A DNA stretch of 64,000 nt from Trichostrongylus colubriformis (taxonomy: Eukaryota; Nematoda; Chromadorea; Rhabditida; Trichostrongylidae): positions 36,423,919-36,487,918 of the forward strand of contig OZ022257.1 of assembly GCA_963978905.1 (NCBI GenBank), written 5' to 3'. Below, in pieces: positions 46,101-55,395 of this stretch. How positions within the stretch are numbered: the first letter of the stretch is position 1; the number at the start of each line of letters is the position of its first letter. The position numbers were made by a program, and so were the translations under genes. The notes beneath the pieces were generated by a model, which saw nothing but the letters and a program-made list of their open reading frames with translations, searched no databases and was not told the origin of the DNA.

Positions 46101-49100
46101 AAGAAGTCAAGTTAAGAGACTCACTCAAATCGAGTTCAAAGCAAGTGGATGCGACGATACCAAGAAATAACGCGCTTGACGAAGGCACCAGACACGGGTA
46201 TGGGATCAAATTGAGAAAAGAGAAGACGAACTAATGCTCGATATTTCGCAATCGCTGGAACATCATTTACCATCCTGCACGCAGAGCGTTCTTTCCAAAG
46301 CTCAAACTATCAGTTACCGAGAGTAACTAAGAGTACGGTTATCGAGGGTAATACAAATAAGTAAGAACTAGATAATTTCAAACTCGTATCCGCGCTGAAG
46401 TCGGACATAATGTACAATACAGACTCAAAAAGTTTAAAAGAGTAAAACATGTGGAATAGAAACTTCAAAATATTATCAAACACTTTTCTGTCAGTCTTGA
46501 AAAATCAACCTTCAGAACACATCTTTCCGTGCATACCCTTCTCTTCAACGTTCGACATGCTCGTAACCGAATCTTTTCGTAACCACTCTAGGCTTTCACA
46601 ATTAGTTCTTCGTTTTGGCAGCAGCATGAAAATGGTCTGAAAATCGGCGTATACTGTATAAATCGCATCTTAAAAGAATCGTCAACGGAAAAGTGACCTA
46701 ATGTGGTCCGCATACAAAAATTCACGCAAAAAATGTGAATCTGGCAAGTGCCCACCCCATCGTCGGCTGCGGTCGCAGACGCATTGTAAGAGCAGAAAGT
46801 TACGTAAACGGTCTCACTTTCCGATCCCAACCGAGGCGGACGACGAGACGGCGCTTTTATCCAATGTCCCGCCCACAACTAGCCGAGAGAGCTGTATCTC
46901 AGCCGAATTCTCACTTTTTCCCGTGAAAATTTGCATGCTGCTTTATCAGGCGAATCCAACATAAATATTAGGTTGTCCCAAAAGTCTTGTCGTATTTTTT
47001 TCGATCATCACTTTTTATTTATTTTTTCGTCCAACAAATAACAATTAGGCAACAACGTAGTGACCATTGTTATCGACAACCCTCTGCTACTTTATAGGAA
47101 AATCGTTGATTCCCTCCTCCCAGAACTCTGGGTTCTGAGAGTCGAAGAAGTCAGCGATCGCCTTCGCAAGCAAGTCATAACCAAGGAATTTTCTCTTGGC
47201 CAGGAAGGATTCGAGAGGAGTGTTGGTCAGAAAGGGCAATGTCTGGAGTGTATGGCGGGTGGGGCAGGATATCCCAGCCGAGCTCCTGTAGCTTGGCCTG
47301 GGCACTTTTCGCGAAATCGGAGGAAACTGGAGCGGGCGTCGTCATGTAGGAGGGTGACCGCGGACCTTTTTCGGCGCTTTTCTCGAACAGCGACGGCGAG
47401 CTGCTGGAGCTGGTGGGTGCATACGGTAGCGGTGACTGTCTCGCCTTGTACCAGCACCTCGCGGAAAAGCATTCCTTCCTCGTCCCAGAACCAGCACAGT
47501 CCCAAGCGTGGTTTGTCTTTCATGTCAATCTCGCCGTTGCTGAAGCTGATGAACCAGCGGTGCACGGTCACGTAGCTCACACATCCCTTGCCCAATGCAG
47601 CGCTGATAGAGTGGCAAGCTTCCGTCGTTTTGGTGCCGCAAGACCGCTCATAATAGATGACACCGCGAGTTGGGTGGGTATCGACAACGGGCATTGTAGC
47701 TCTCTCCACGGGATCTGGTGGGTCAATATGAATTTCCCTAGAAAGCTTAGGGAACGTTCTACCATATTCCTGAACCGCCTGGACCTGCCTCGAAGTGAAC
47801 AAGAGTTACTGATTTTTTTTTGGGAAAATATGACAAGACTTTTGGGACAACCTAATATATGGGTGAAAAGAAGCTCATTTTTCTGTGAACGATCTTTTTG
47901 AGCATCCATGGTAGCTGAACTGTTCATCTGAGGTAAGATGGTATCAAAAAAATGATAAGCACTATCTAACTCACTCAGCTGAGGTGAAAAGCAAATGATG
48001 AGCAAAATTCCTGAGTTATCTTTTGTTCTGTGGTCTGGCGAAAGATTCCAGGAAGGTGAATCGTGTGCCATTTTTCCCTCTGAGTCAAAAGTTTCATCGT
48101 CAAGAAGTGTAAAAAATGTAATACTCGTGTATTGTGGCTCCAATAACTTTCAACCTTTCCAGGAGGATGCTGAGCCGGAACCGACAAGCAACATTATAGC
48201 TGCAGCTGCGCGAAAGTTGGAGGAGGTATGGTTTCTTGAAACTTAAATAGTGGAGCGAATGTTTTCAGGAACATTATGGTATATATTTCACCGATAAACA
48301 CTATCTATTTCTGCATTTTTTCGCTTTTCTGAGTCTCTGTAGAAGTCCTCCCCAAAATCCCAAACATTACTTCCCGAAATGCACGAAACCGCTTTTGCTA
48401 TACTTAGATTCCAGTATCTCAAAACCAAGAAAGATGAAGTGGAGGAATTCGTTCAAAATGGTGCCACGGCCGAGGATTTGCTCCAGGAAGCCCAGGATTA
48501 TATGCAAGGTAGGTCCCACATTGCATAAATTGAAGAGCAGCTGACTATTGCCCTGCTGTTTGCTTGATGTATCTTCGTATATGTAGCACGCGCGGGTAAC
48601 CATCTGCGTCCGAGATACCGTGAATCAGATTCGATCTTCCTTAATCCCTCGAAAAACGAATAATATGAGATTTAGAAATGAAAGCTAACGCCATCGAACT
48701 TGGAAAGAAAGTGGAATATGCTGCTGGTGAGATTATCTTGATGTATGGACTATGTTGCGCATATATTCATAATGAGTAGGCAAAGATGGTGCAAATTTTA
48801 AAAATTATGGATGGTGAATAAGTGCCGGCTGTACATGAGTGGAAGAAAATGGCAGTTTTTAGCAAAGAATGAAAATAGGAAGTTGGAAGATTAAGTTTTT
48901 TGGCGTTAATCAACCCCTTCTTGGGATGCGCCGCACATTGTGGTTCCATTCAGAATCGTGGAGGCTGTTAAATGTGAGTGGCCTATGACTTGCGGTGGCA
49001 AGCCGATGTACAAGTCAGTGATTTTATCCTCTAGAGGAGTCTGGTGCCAATGTATCGACTCCTGAGGGATGGAAAGCTTGGTTGGCCTGAGCGGGCGTTG

Positions 49101-52100
49101 ATGCGGGATCTGATCCCCGCGTCATGAGAGTGGGGTGCGCTCCAGCTGTCACTACACCGCCTCCGCCCGCAAAACAGAAATGATGTTGAAATTAAGTGTC
49201 AGCAAAAAAGTTATATCCCAATATCGATGATTCCCTTCTTCCTCGTTGACTACTGCTGAACCATTGAATCCTGATTATGCAAAATTGAGGACTAGCTTTT
49301 TCACCATCTTTATGATGACGTTCTAACCCAAACTCTTCTTTAGATCACATCACGACAATGGCGTTTTATGTTGCGAACTACCACCCTAAGCCTACAGCGC
49401 GATGTTGTGCTGCTACTTTTCGGACGGGACTGGAGGGGTGTGTACACTTATGACGGAGAATCGCTTCGCGACATTCCTTTCGCGGCGCCATCAGTACGAC
49501 TTGCCGAATCGATTGCCCTTGAGAGTCCGGCAGAGCGTGGCTGCGTCACCTCTGCACTTCCACCCATGCCACACTGCCTCCTGACCCATGCCACCCTGCT
49601 TCGCTCGAAGGCTGCCATGTCCTGCCACTGGTACTCGCACCCACCGAACCGTTCGTTGCGTGCAACCGCGCGGAAATCCGCCATAGGTGCATTTGATAGG
49701 AGGGGATGGTGATTTTTGCAGATATTGACTTGGAACGACGGAGAGAGTACCTCATTCTATACACGTGCAAGCATAGTGATAGATCTTCATTTCGACATAT
49801 AAGTTCCCATTCCGCACGCATCGCATACTTTACATTGTTGCCAGCCTCATCACCATTTTCATTTCTTTCGTACTATTAAGCAACGGGTTTCTACTGCTTG
49901 ATTTCCAGTGCTCCCTTATTTTCCTTTCTACCAGGTTGCTAGGTTCCTCTCAACAATGAGCTAGTAGCTACGGGTAGTTACGTAATGCGTGTTTGAGTGT
50001 GCGGTGTTCCGAGAAGAGATTCTCTGGATAGCTTCGAGAACTACATAGGGCTCTTGATAAAATTATCTAATGACCCGTCGATCAAAGTAGGGAGGAAATG
50101 AAAATAGCGATTAGCACTGCAAATAATGTGATGCGTGCAGAATGGTGACTTGCGTGACAAAATGAAGATCCGTCGCTATCCTCGCACATTAATAACATCG
50201 CGCTAAAGGGCTGAGGTGGTAGTTTTCAATGTTAAGCACCATTGTCATATCCTGTGTCCGTCATTAATAAAGAGAATAGGAGACCGAGCCTTCAGTTTGA
50301 CATATTCAAGATCAAGGACTAAATCCGCGATAATTTGAAGAATAAGATACGTAATGTGATGCCAAAATGAAGATCTGTCACAATGCTTGCACATGTATAG
50401 ACTGAGCTACTCTCTCCATCATTTGAAATCAGCATCCGCAAGAATCATCATCCCCTCTTGTCCCGTCCAAAAAGTGCAGCATAACATCGCGCTGTAGGGC
50501 TAGGGTGGAAGTTTGCAATGTCAATCAGCATGTTCTGTGTTTGTTGGCGATGGCCGGGAACGAAGACAGTAGTTGGGAAACTTCAAGTGCGAGGTTGTGT
50601 TAGGCAATGAAGGAATGAAGGAATGTTAGCTGTGTGAGCTGGAAGCACCTAGAAATCGTAGATCTGAGATGGAGCAGGGTCATAAAGAGGGGTTAATTCC
50701 GAGAAAGTGCCGTACCAACGCTACACAGAATAGACCTCCTCTTTCCATTTTTCTGATGTTCTGATGAGGATTCAGCGCATAACATCTATGACTCAACCTC
50801 ACCTTTGTTTACGCATCACTTCACTAGTACAAGATTTCTTTATTAGAATAACTCAATAATTAAATAATCGAAAAAACTTTTATAATCGTTCTGTGCATCT
50901 GTGTTTGCATAATCGTTTTCGAAGATACCTTTGTGTTTTCATTTTACAGGTGCTGCAAAGGAAACATTCACCCAATTCATCGAAGAGCCCCGACGCCGTA
51001 CAGAAGCAGAGCCTTCACCTGAAGTAAGCTTTGTATGCGTGTGCCAGCTATCGCTGAACAGCAAACGTAGAACCATGGGATCCGAGAATTACTCAAAAAT
51101 TCTTTGCGTTTCAACAGGGTTCACCTCATCCTGGACGATGGGACCATCAACACGTACCACAGGAAAGTGGTGGGTTTGGACAGTTGTCAGAGCAGTGGAC
51201 TCAACCATCACAACCGCGGGCCACGTTGCCGCCAGTTAGGAAAATTAGCCGAGAGTGAGTAGTAATCATAGAATACCTGAAAGCTGCATATACTTCCGCA
51301 CGTGCAAGGAGTTCTCACTAGAATGCTAGAGCACGGAAAAGTCCACACACTCAACGGCAGCATTAGGGGTAATGTGGTAATGGAGAAATTCCTACAGGAA
51401 GTCACTCACATAGTAGTCCTAGGCCTAAGAAGGCTATCTGTGGCGAAATCCCGGTAAAAAAGCGCCCTTCCAGCTGTAGGAGCGCTGCAAAACGTCGCAA
51501 CCGTCCAACTGTTCCGCCTTTTGCATACAACGATACCGCCTCCCGATGACGTAATTCCCGATTGACTGGGGTGGGAGCGGCCAAGGAGATGCGGCACGAT
51601 CGAAGGTTTTGCGGCGCGGTTTCGCATTTTTAGGTTGGAGCTCACTCTAAAAAGTAGATGCGGTCGTATTTCCAAACATTCCTCTGTGTTTACTTAGCAA
51701 CATGCCAATGGAAAACTATATCAGACTACCCACCTCTTGTCGGAGAGGTCGTCCGCGTCGAGAATCAACAGTGGAAAAGGAGTCCTATTTCTCGGGTTTT
51801 TGGCCAATTCCATCCGTTTTTTCTCCACTGTCCTGTTACTAGGCATCTCGACTTTTATATGCGCTACTTCTTTGACTTTTCGTCCGACTTTCCCCTAATG
51901 CTGCCTTGAGAATTGTGAGATTTTGACGTAATTTTCGCACCTATTCAGAGATGAGCAAGCGCTGTTCCAGTGGGAGCTGGAACGCCAGAAGTTGGAGGCA
52001 GAGCGGCTAGCAAAATTGCAGGACCACGAGGTATTTCTGCTTGCTGTTATTCTCATATTTTTGCTGTTAACACATCCTTTCTGGTGCTGTTGTACGACAT

Positions 52101-54602
52101 AGTCGATATGGGATTTGATCAAGATGATAATTTTCTTATTTCTATCGAATCATTGTCAGTGAGAATCCTCACAAGTCTTTGTTTCGATTTTAAAGGGAAT
52201 AACTTAACGATATCTGACTTCTGTCATTATACTGCCGGTCTTATTGTGTTTTAGAGCAGCAAGATTAACGTAAAACACTATGCAATGAGACAATTTCACA
52301 GATGTTACCCCGACACTATACATAATGCACCCGTGGCCGTATTGTTTATAAAAATTGTGGTGCTGCTGTAATAGCACACATCATGACAACGCAATACATC
52401 CATAGGTTACGTGAAGATCCTCGCTGAAGGAGTAATAAGGGACTCCCGTGTGCTGACGTGACGCTCGCCTTGATTCACATATAAGAGAGACATCAATCCC
52501 TCAGAGCTACGCCGCACTGCCACACGCCAGCATCCTTATAATTAGAAGTCGTGCGGCTCATGGTTATTGGTTTGTTACTGCGCACTCCTACGAATGAACT
52601 GGCGCACTCAGAAAACCGATGACAAGCCTATTGTATCAGGTTGGTGCATAAGTACTGCGACACTTCCCAAATTTCTTGCGATATCACTGCTCTCGGACTT
52701 TATCAAGTTTCAACTACCGCAGCGAGCTAGAGCATGCTCCGACGACTTCCCTAAAATGGGTGCGAAGTGGCCCCGCCACATTATAGCAAGTATCGGCTCA
52801 GATTCTTAACCTCATATTCAGATTTACTAAGGACAAGATTTATAATAAGTGTTTTCAAGATCGTAGTGGGGGAAACGGCCTTTATTATTTGCTTCAATCA
52901 CTATCAGTGCCATCTGTTATCCTACATACTGTGTCTCACTGCTTCATCGGCTCTGGATAAGGAGATGCGAATCTTGTGGTCCACCTACAGTTTGTTGGAC
53001 GCCCAATGGACAGGAACATATCCTCAGAGGTTCGGAAGCGATTCCGAAGGTTACCATGTTCCAAGTAAGAGCAATGCTTACCCTACACATGCGACAAATG
53101 ACAGACTACCAAATGGTCATGGCTCCGAGAAATTGTAAGCGGCTCATTCAGCCAAGACAGCAGGGTGACTGGCTGTGACTGGCTGGGAAACCTTGCAATG
53201 CTGTCCTTCAACGGCAAAACGTTTGCAACGGAGATGGAAGCTGGGTACTTCCTCTCAACCAAGAGTACGTGCTGGCGGAGTAGCGAGAAATCGTCTCCAG
53301 TGTGGCAACAGCTGAATTTTGGGTCAGACCTCTTCGCTCCAGATTTTCTAAGGATTGCCACGATAAGAGTTACTAGATCGTTTTACTGTAATGATAATGT
53401 TTGCGTCAAACACCTACAGAAACTAGCCATCATTGCTTTCACCGTCGCTAATGAGGGAGGATTGTTCCAATATGGCAACGTACACCAGCTCGCTACAATG
53501 ACAAGGCGGAAAATGCGGAAGGCTGAGTTATAAAGTTACCCTTTATTCAATGTATTCTCTTATCCTAGGCTGTACCGAACACCCTTTAATTAGAGCCCTG
53601 AGTGTTACATAGGATGTAAGATGTCTAATTATCCAGCTGAAGGCTGGTGGTTAAAGACAGTGATAATTGTACTGCCTATAAATATCTGAGAGTTTGGTGT
53701 AGCAACGTGCTGAATTGAACGTCATGTGTTCCACTTGCGCTCAGACCCCGCATCAACCCCAGTGCAGTATCGGTGTACCGCGTAAAAATTGTTGATGCGA
53801 AAACTCGTTGTCTGCACATTTCCAGATTTTCACCTCCACATTTCCCTCGTTTCGTAGCCCATCTGATTGTCCTTCGCCTGAATATCGCTGTTTAATTGAA
53901 TTTCATTTAGGTAGGAGGCGACGAGTCGGAGCAGACGTCTGGTTTCCTTCCAGCTTCTCACATCTCTTTCCCCAGCCACTCAACTGGTGAAGGAAATCTC
54001 AATGATATGTGAGTGCGATTACTAGTTGAAACACTCGAGCTCCTCGTAATACCGACTAGTATCATTTGAAAAACTTTAAAACTTTCTGTGTTACTACTGC
54101 TCCTGTTCCACGATTGCGATCGGTCGGTGTACCTAGGCAGGTAGAACTGAAGAAACTGTATGAATGCCCACACAGTAAGCATTCATACAGCTTCTTTAGC
54201 TCTACTTGCCTAGGAATCAAGAGTTGAATTACTTGAAGGCGACTGTAGCTGAATCGGATATTTTCAGCTTTGAAAATACCCTTTCACTCCCATTTTTTTC
54301 GATCGATTTTTTTCTCTGCATCATTTAAGCTGTCCGTATGTAAAGAATGGTGCTATTCGCGTAATTCAATTGCGGCATCTAAGCGAATACGTATGTCCTA
54401 AAATGGCGCGAGGAAAAATATCACGTCTTTCTGCTACCTAACGCATCCTACTATTTTTGAATTAACTTTGATACTATGGAGGATGGTTCGGAAATTAGTA
54501 TTTCAGCAGAGCACCGGATCAATCTGCTAATGGTCTTGAGAGAAAGCTGGCGAGCGAAATCGAGCGGATAGCTGAAGCTGCTCCAACAACAAAAAGAGAG
54601 AG
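40133..54602 (+). CDS. Nine-exon gene (3' end open): signal-anchored protein with charged coiled tail
   Basis: Exons: 40133-40315, 48163-48225, 48415-48508, 48676-48726, 50950-51023, 51118-51254, 51949-52030, 53911-54008 and 54507-54602. All introns are GT/AG with matching phase; 292 codons plus two bases. Residues 1-22 are acidic and face one side, about 23-48 form one membrane span (FTRLLLSTIAVAFVVFFYHL), then a Lys/Asn patch. The remainder is hydrophilic: acidic and helical (EEFVQNGATAEDLLQEAQDY), Pro/Gln/Gly-rich (exon 6), and a likely coiled coil (FQWELERQKLEAERLAKLQ, exon 7). The last exon(s) are unresolved; reading on from 54602 gives a stop after about 38 codons, and later acceptors are ambiguous. 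The join of exon 1 over a 7.8-kb intron rests on phase and sense only. Family unknown. Confidence 0.75.
41425..42150. mobile_element. MITE with about 100-bp terminal inverted repeats and a third internal copy
   Basis: 41437-41540 is an inverted, diverged copy of 42045-42140 (shared words: 'gatc..gaggggt', 'gtgagctga', 'cagtg..atcactgtg'). A third version of the same sequence lies inside at 41697-41815, in the orientation of the right end. The plus ORF 41489-41797 runs over this repeat and is not a gene. No transposase. It lies in the first intron of the nine-exon gene. Confidence 0.7.
42151..43160. other. Intronic DNA; no firm feature
   Basis: A possible 46-bp exon (42941-42986, acceptor catacatacag, donor gtactt) would join the next gene in phase, but is too small to trust. 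Otherwise nothing was seen. Confidence 0.3.
43161..43757 (+). CDS. Last two exons of an unrecognised coiled-coil protein gene
   Basis: Exon 43161-43331 follows ccgttttttcag, ends at the second of two donors (GTAAG|GTATGC) and joins across a 53-bp intron to 43385-43757, which ends in TGA. The fused 180-residue frame is continuous. It contains ELVEFHQILIGAIALPSART and FECQRRLNWAKCTN, then a helical heptad-like stretch (SHLSQLRDLKSEVADYHNAV, KVRFLERELQRNLALLF) and a moderately hydrophobic C-terminus. If the first (TTG|gtaagg) donor were used the frame would close after about 25 codons, so the second is preferred. It lies on the same strand inside intron 1 of the nine-exon gene, so it is a nested gene, a fragment, or evidence that the surrounding model should be split. 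Confidence 0.62.
43758..44340. other. No feature seen
   Basis: No AATAAA close to the TGA at 43757 and no repeat or exon recognised. Confidence 0.4.
44340..44790. repeat. Diverged direct repeat, about 340-bp spacing
   Basis: 'cgaatagtgcagaa.ttcatttgtggaatgacat' near 44358 recurs as 'cgaatagtgcagagacccagttgtggaacgatat' near 44700, same strand. Old duplication; non-coding. Confidence 0.5.
45008..45095 (+). repeat. tRNA-like SINE head
   Basis: 'gtggctcaaggtagtgcc' resembles a tRNA D-arm/A box, and 'gtgggtttgcttccc' lies at B-box spacing within a T-arm-like stem. The acceptor stem does not close and the anticodon loop is irregular, so it is not a functional tRNA. It is the probable internal promoter of a SINE whose body (45150-45730) also occurs at 24885-25450. 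Confidence 0.6.
45150..45730 (+). repeat. Dispersed repeat family, main copy
   Basis: Body matching 24885-25450 in order over about 450 bp, and more weakly 4890-5420. It lies wholly within the TIR element, downstream of the tRNA-like head. Either a SINE inserted in the DNA element or the element carries it as its own interior. Confidence 0.7.
45897..46965. other. Intronic DNA; no feature seen
   Basis: No exon in phase with its neighbours and no recognised repeat. The short ORFs on both strands at 46.6-46.9 kb overlap and look random. Confidence 0.4.
46968..47855 (-). mobile_element. Mariner-family transposon, 888-bp deletion derivative
   Basis: TTAGGTTGTCCCAAAAGTCT at 46968 and its inverted copy ending at 47855, TA outside (46966-46967, 47856-47857). 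The terminal repeats are nearly perfect over about 27 bp, which suggests the youngest mariner here. It lies antisense in intron 1 of the nine-exon gene, about 300 bp before its second exon. Confidence 0.93.
47087..47802 (-). pseudogene. Mariner transposase with central deletion
   Basis: 47227-47802 holds the helix-turn-helix region (YVTVHRWFISFSNGEIDMKD) joined directly to the segment leading to the second Asp (FREVLVQGETVTATVCTHQL, then TLLHDDARSSF, in which the usual HDNARPH is altered). The C-terminal part shifts to 47087-47305 (ADFFDSQNPEFWEEGINDFP). The first Asp block is deleted and a frameshift separates the third. Confidence 0.88.
48960..49170 (-). repeat. tRNA-derived SINE
   Basis: Read on the minus strand, a head with 'gtggtgta.gtgac'-like A box and a B-box-like 'gatcagatcccgcatc' is followed by 'aacgcccgctcaggcc' and a tail ending 'tgccaccgcaagtcat'. 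It aligns with 55759-56050 on the plus strand. It occupies the intron between exons 4 and 5 of the nine-exon gene, antisense. Confidence 0.72.
49455..49685 (+). repeat. Dispersed GC-rich repeat, copy 1 (inverse copy 56597-56825)
   Basis: The sequence from 'gcggcgccatcagtacgac' through 'gcgtggctgcgtcacctctg', 'cttccacccatgccacactg' and 'ggctgccatgtcctgccact' is matched by the reverse complement of 56597-56825. Overlapping long ORFs on both strands in each copy reflect the GC content. Confidence 0.85.
49700..50940. other. Intronic DNA of the nine-exon gene
   Basis: Contains two related stretches with 'ataacatcgcgct.aagggct.a.ggtgg.agttt.caatgt' near 50190-50240 and 50480-50530, an old internal duplication. 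No exon seen. Confidence 0.4.
52031..52977. other. Intronic DNA; no feature seen
   Basis: Part of the 1.9-kb intron between exons 7 and 8. No coding or repeat signal recognised before the repeat at 52978. Confidence 0.4.
52978..53140 (+). repeat. Dispersed repeat, copy 2 (first copy 33110-33290)
   Basis: Begins 'gtccacctacagtttgttgg' and follows the 33-kb copy in order to 'atggtcatggctccgag'. Lies in an intron, sense orientation. 53141-53910 shows nothing further that I can name. Confidence 0.75.
54132..54214. repeat. Palindrome with 35-bp arms
   Basis: 54132-54166 (starting cctaggcaggtagaact) pairs with 54180-54214 (ending acttgcctagg) with about three mismatches and a 13-nt loop. No flanking duplication. 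It lies in the intron between the last two placed exons of the nine-exon gene. Confidence 0.85.
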
Positions 54603-55395
54603 GTACTCATTTTCATGGCGCCGTTTTTTAGGGCCGTTCTCGTACTTCTCGGTTCCTATTCAAATGGCATGCGTGTGCGTTTCCTTGGAAATTCAAATTT
54701 ATTTCATTACCATTACCCGAATATGAATTTCACGTTTACGGGAAGGAGGTGGATCCTCATTGTGAAAGCTCGTCGGGGAGCGTTTCTGGTACCTTCCTGT
54801 GTGCAAAGGAGGGGCGACATGCCCTTTAATGCCCACATCAAAGGCACTTAGTTAATAACCTCCCTCCACAATTTCGAAGGGTTATTTCAAGTCAATATAC
54901 TCAACAGTGCAAATTACTTCTGTTGTTCAAGCTCTGAAAAAGAATTTGTGTATAATGCTTTTGGATGGTTTGATCTTTTAACAACGATCTCATATCTGGA
55001 CAACAAAGTTTGCAGGAGAGCAGTAACAATAATTTAATACAATGCAAATTCAATACAGTACAATACTCGATTATAGCTAAATATTATAAAAACCTCCGGA
55101 TAGGTGGTGATTCTATGAGTACACACAATCAGTGTCGTTCTATGTACTTCCAATCTTGCAAATTAAAAGTGTGCTGCTATGAAACGGCATAGGCCATGAA
55201 TAGTATGGGATGTGAATGCATTAAGCTGAGCCGAAATCATGCAAAAGGAGGACATACTTTTCTGTACAGATAGAAAGCATTAAGAGCTCGTCAAAGAAGT
55301 TGAAGTGCGAGTCAAGTTAGTTACGAGTCAAAATAACAAACAACGCTATTATAAACAATATTCGCAGTGATAGATGAGTTCACTCGTGAAAACTT
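54603..55395. other. Gap between convergent genes
   Basis: Must hold or abut the 3' end of the plus-strand nine-exon gene and the 3' UTR of the minus-strand receptor. A plus ORF (54615-54851) would need a 29-bp intron, which is too short. No clear AATAAA on either strand at a fitting distance. Confidence 0.35.

Noticed and set aside
49368..49712. 114-codon plus ORF
   Set aside because: Covers the dispersed GC-rich repeat also found inverted at 56.6 kb; open frames on both strands reflect base composition.
54615..54851. 78-codon plus ORF as last exon of the nine-exon gene
   Set aside because: It would be in phase from 54631 but requires a 29-bp intron, below the usual nematode minimum.
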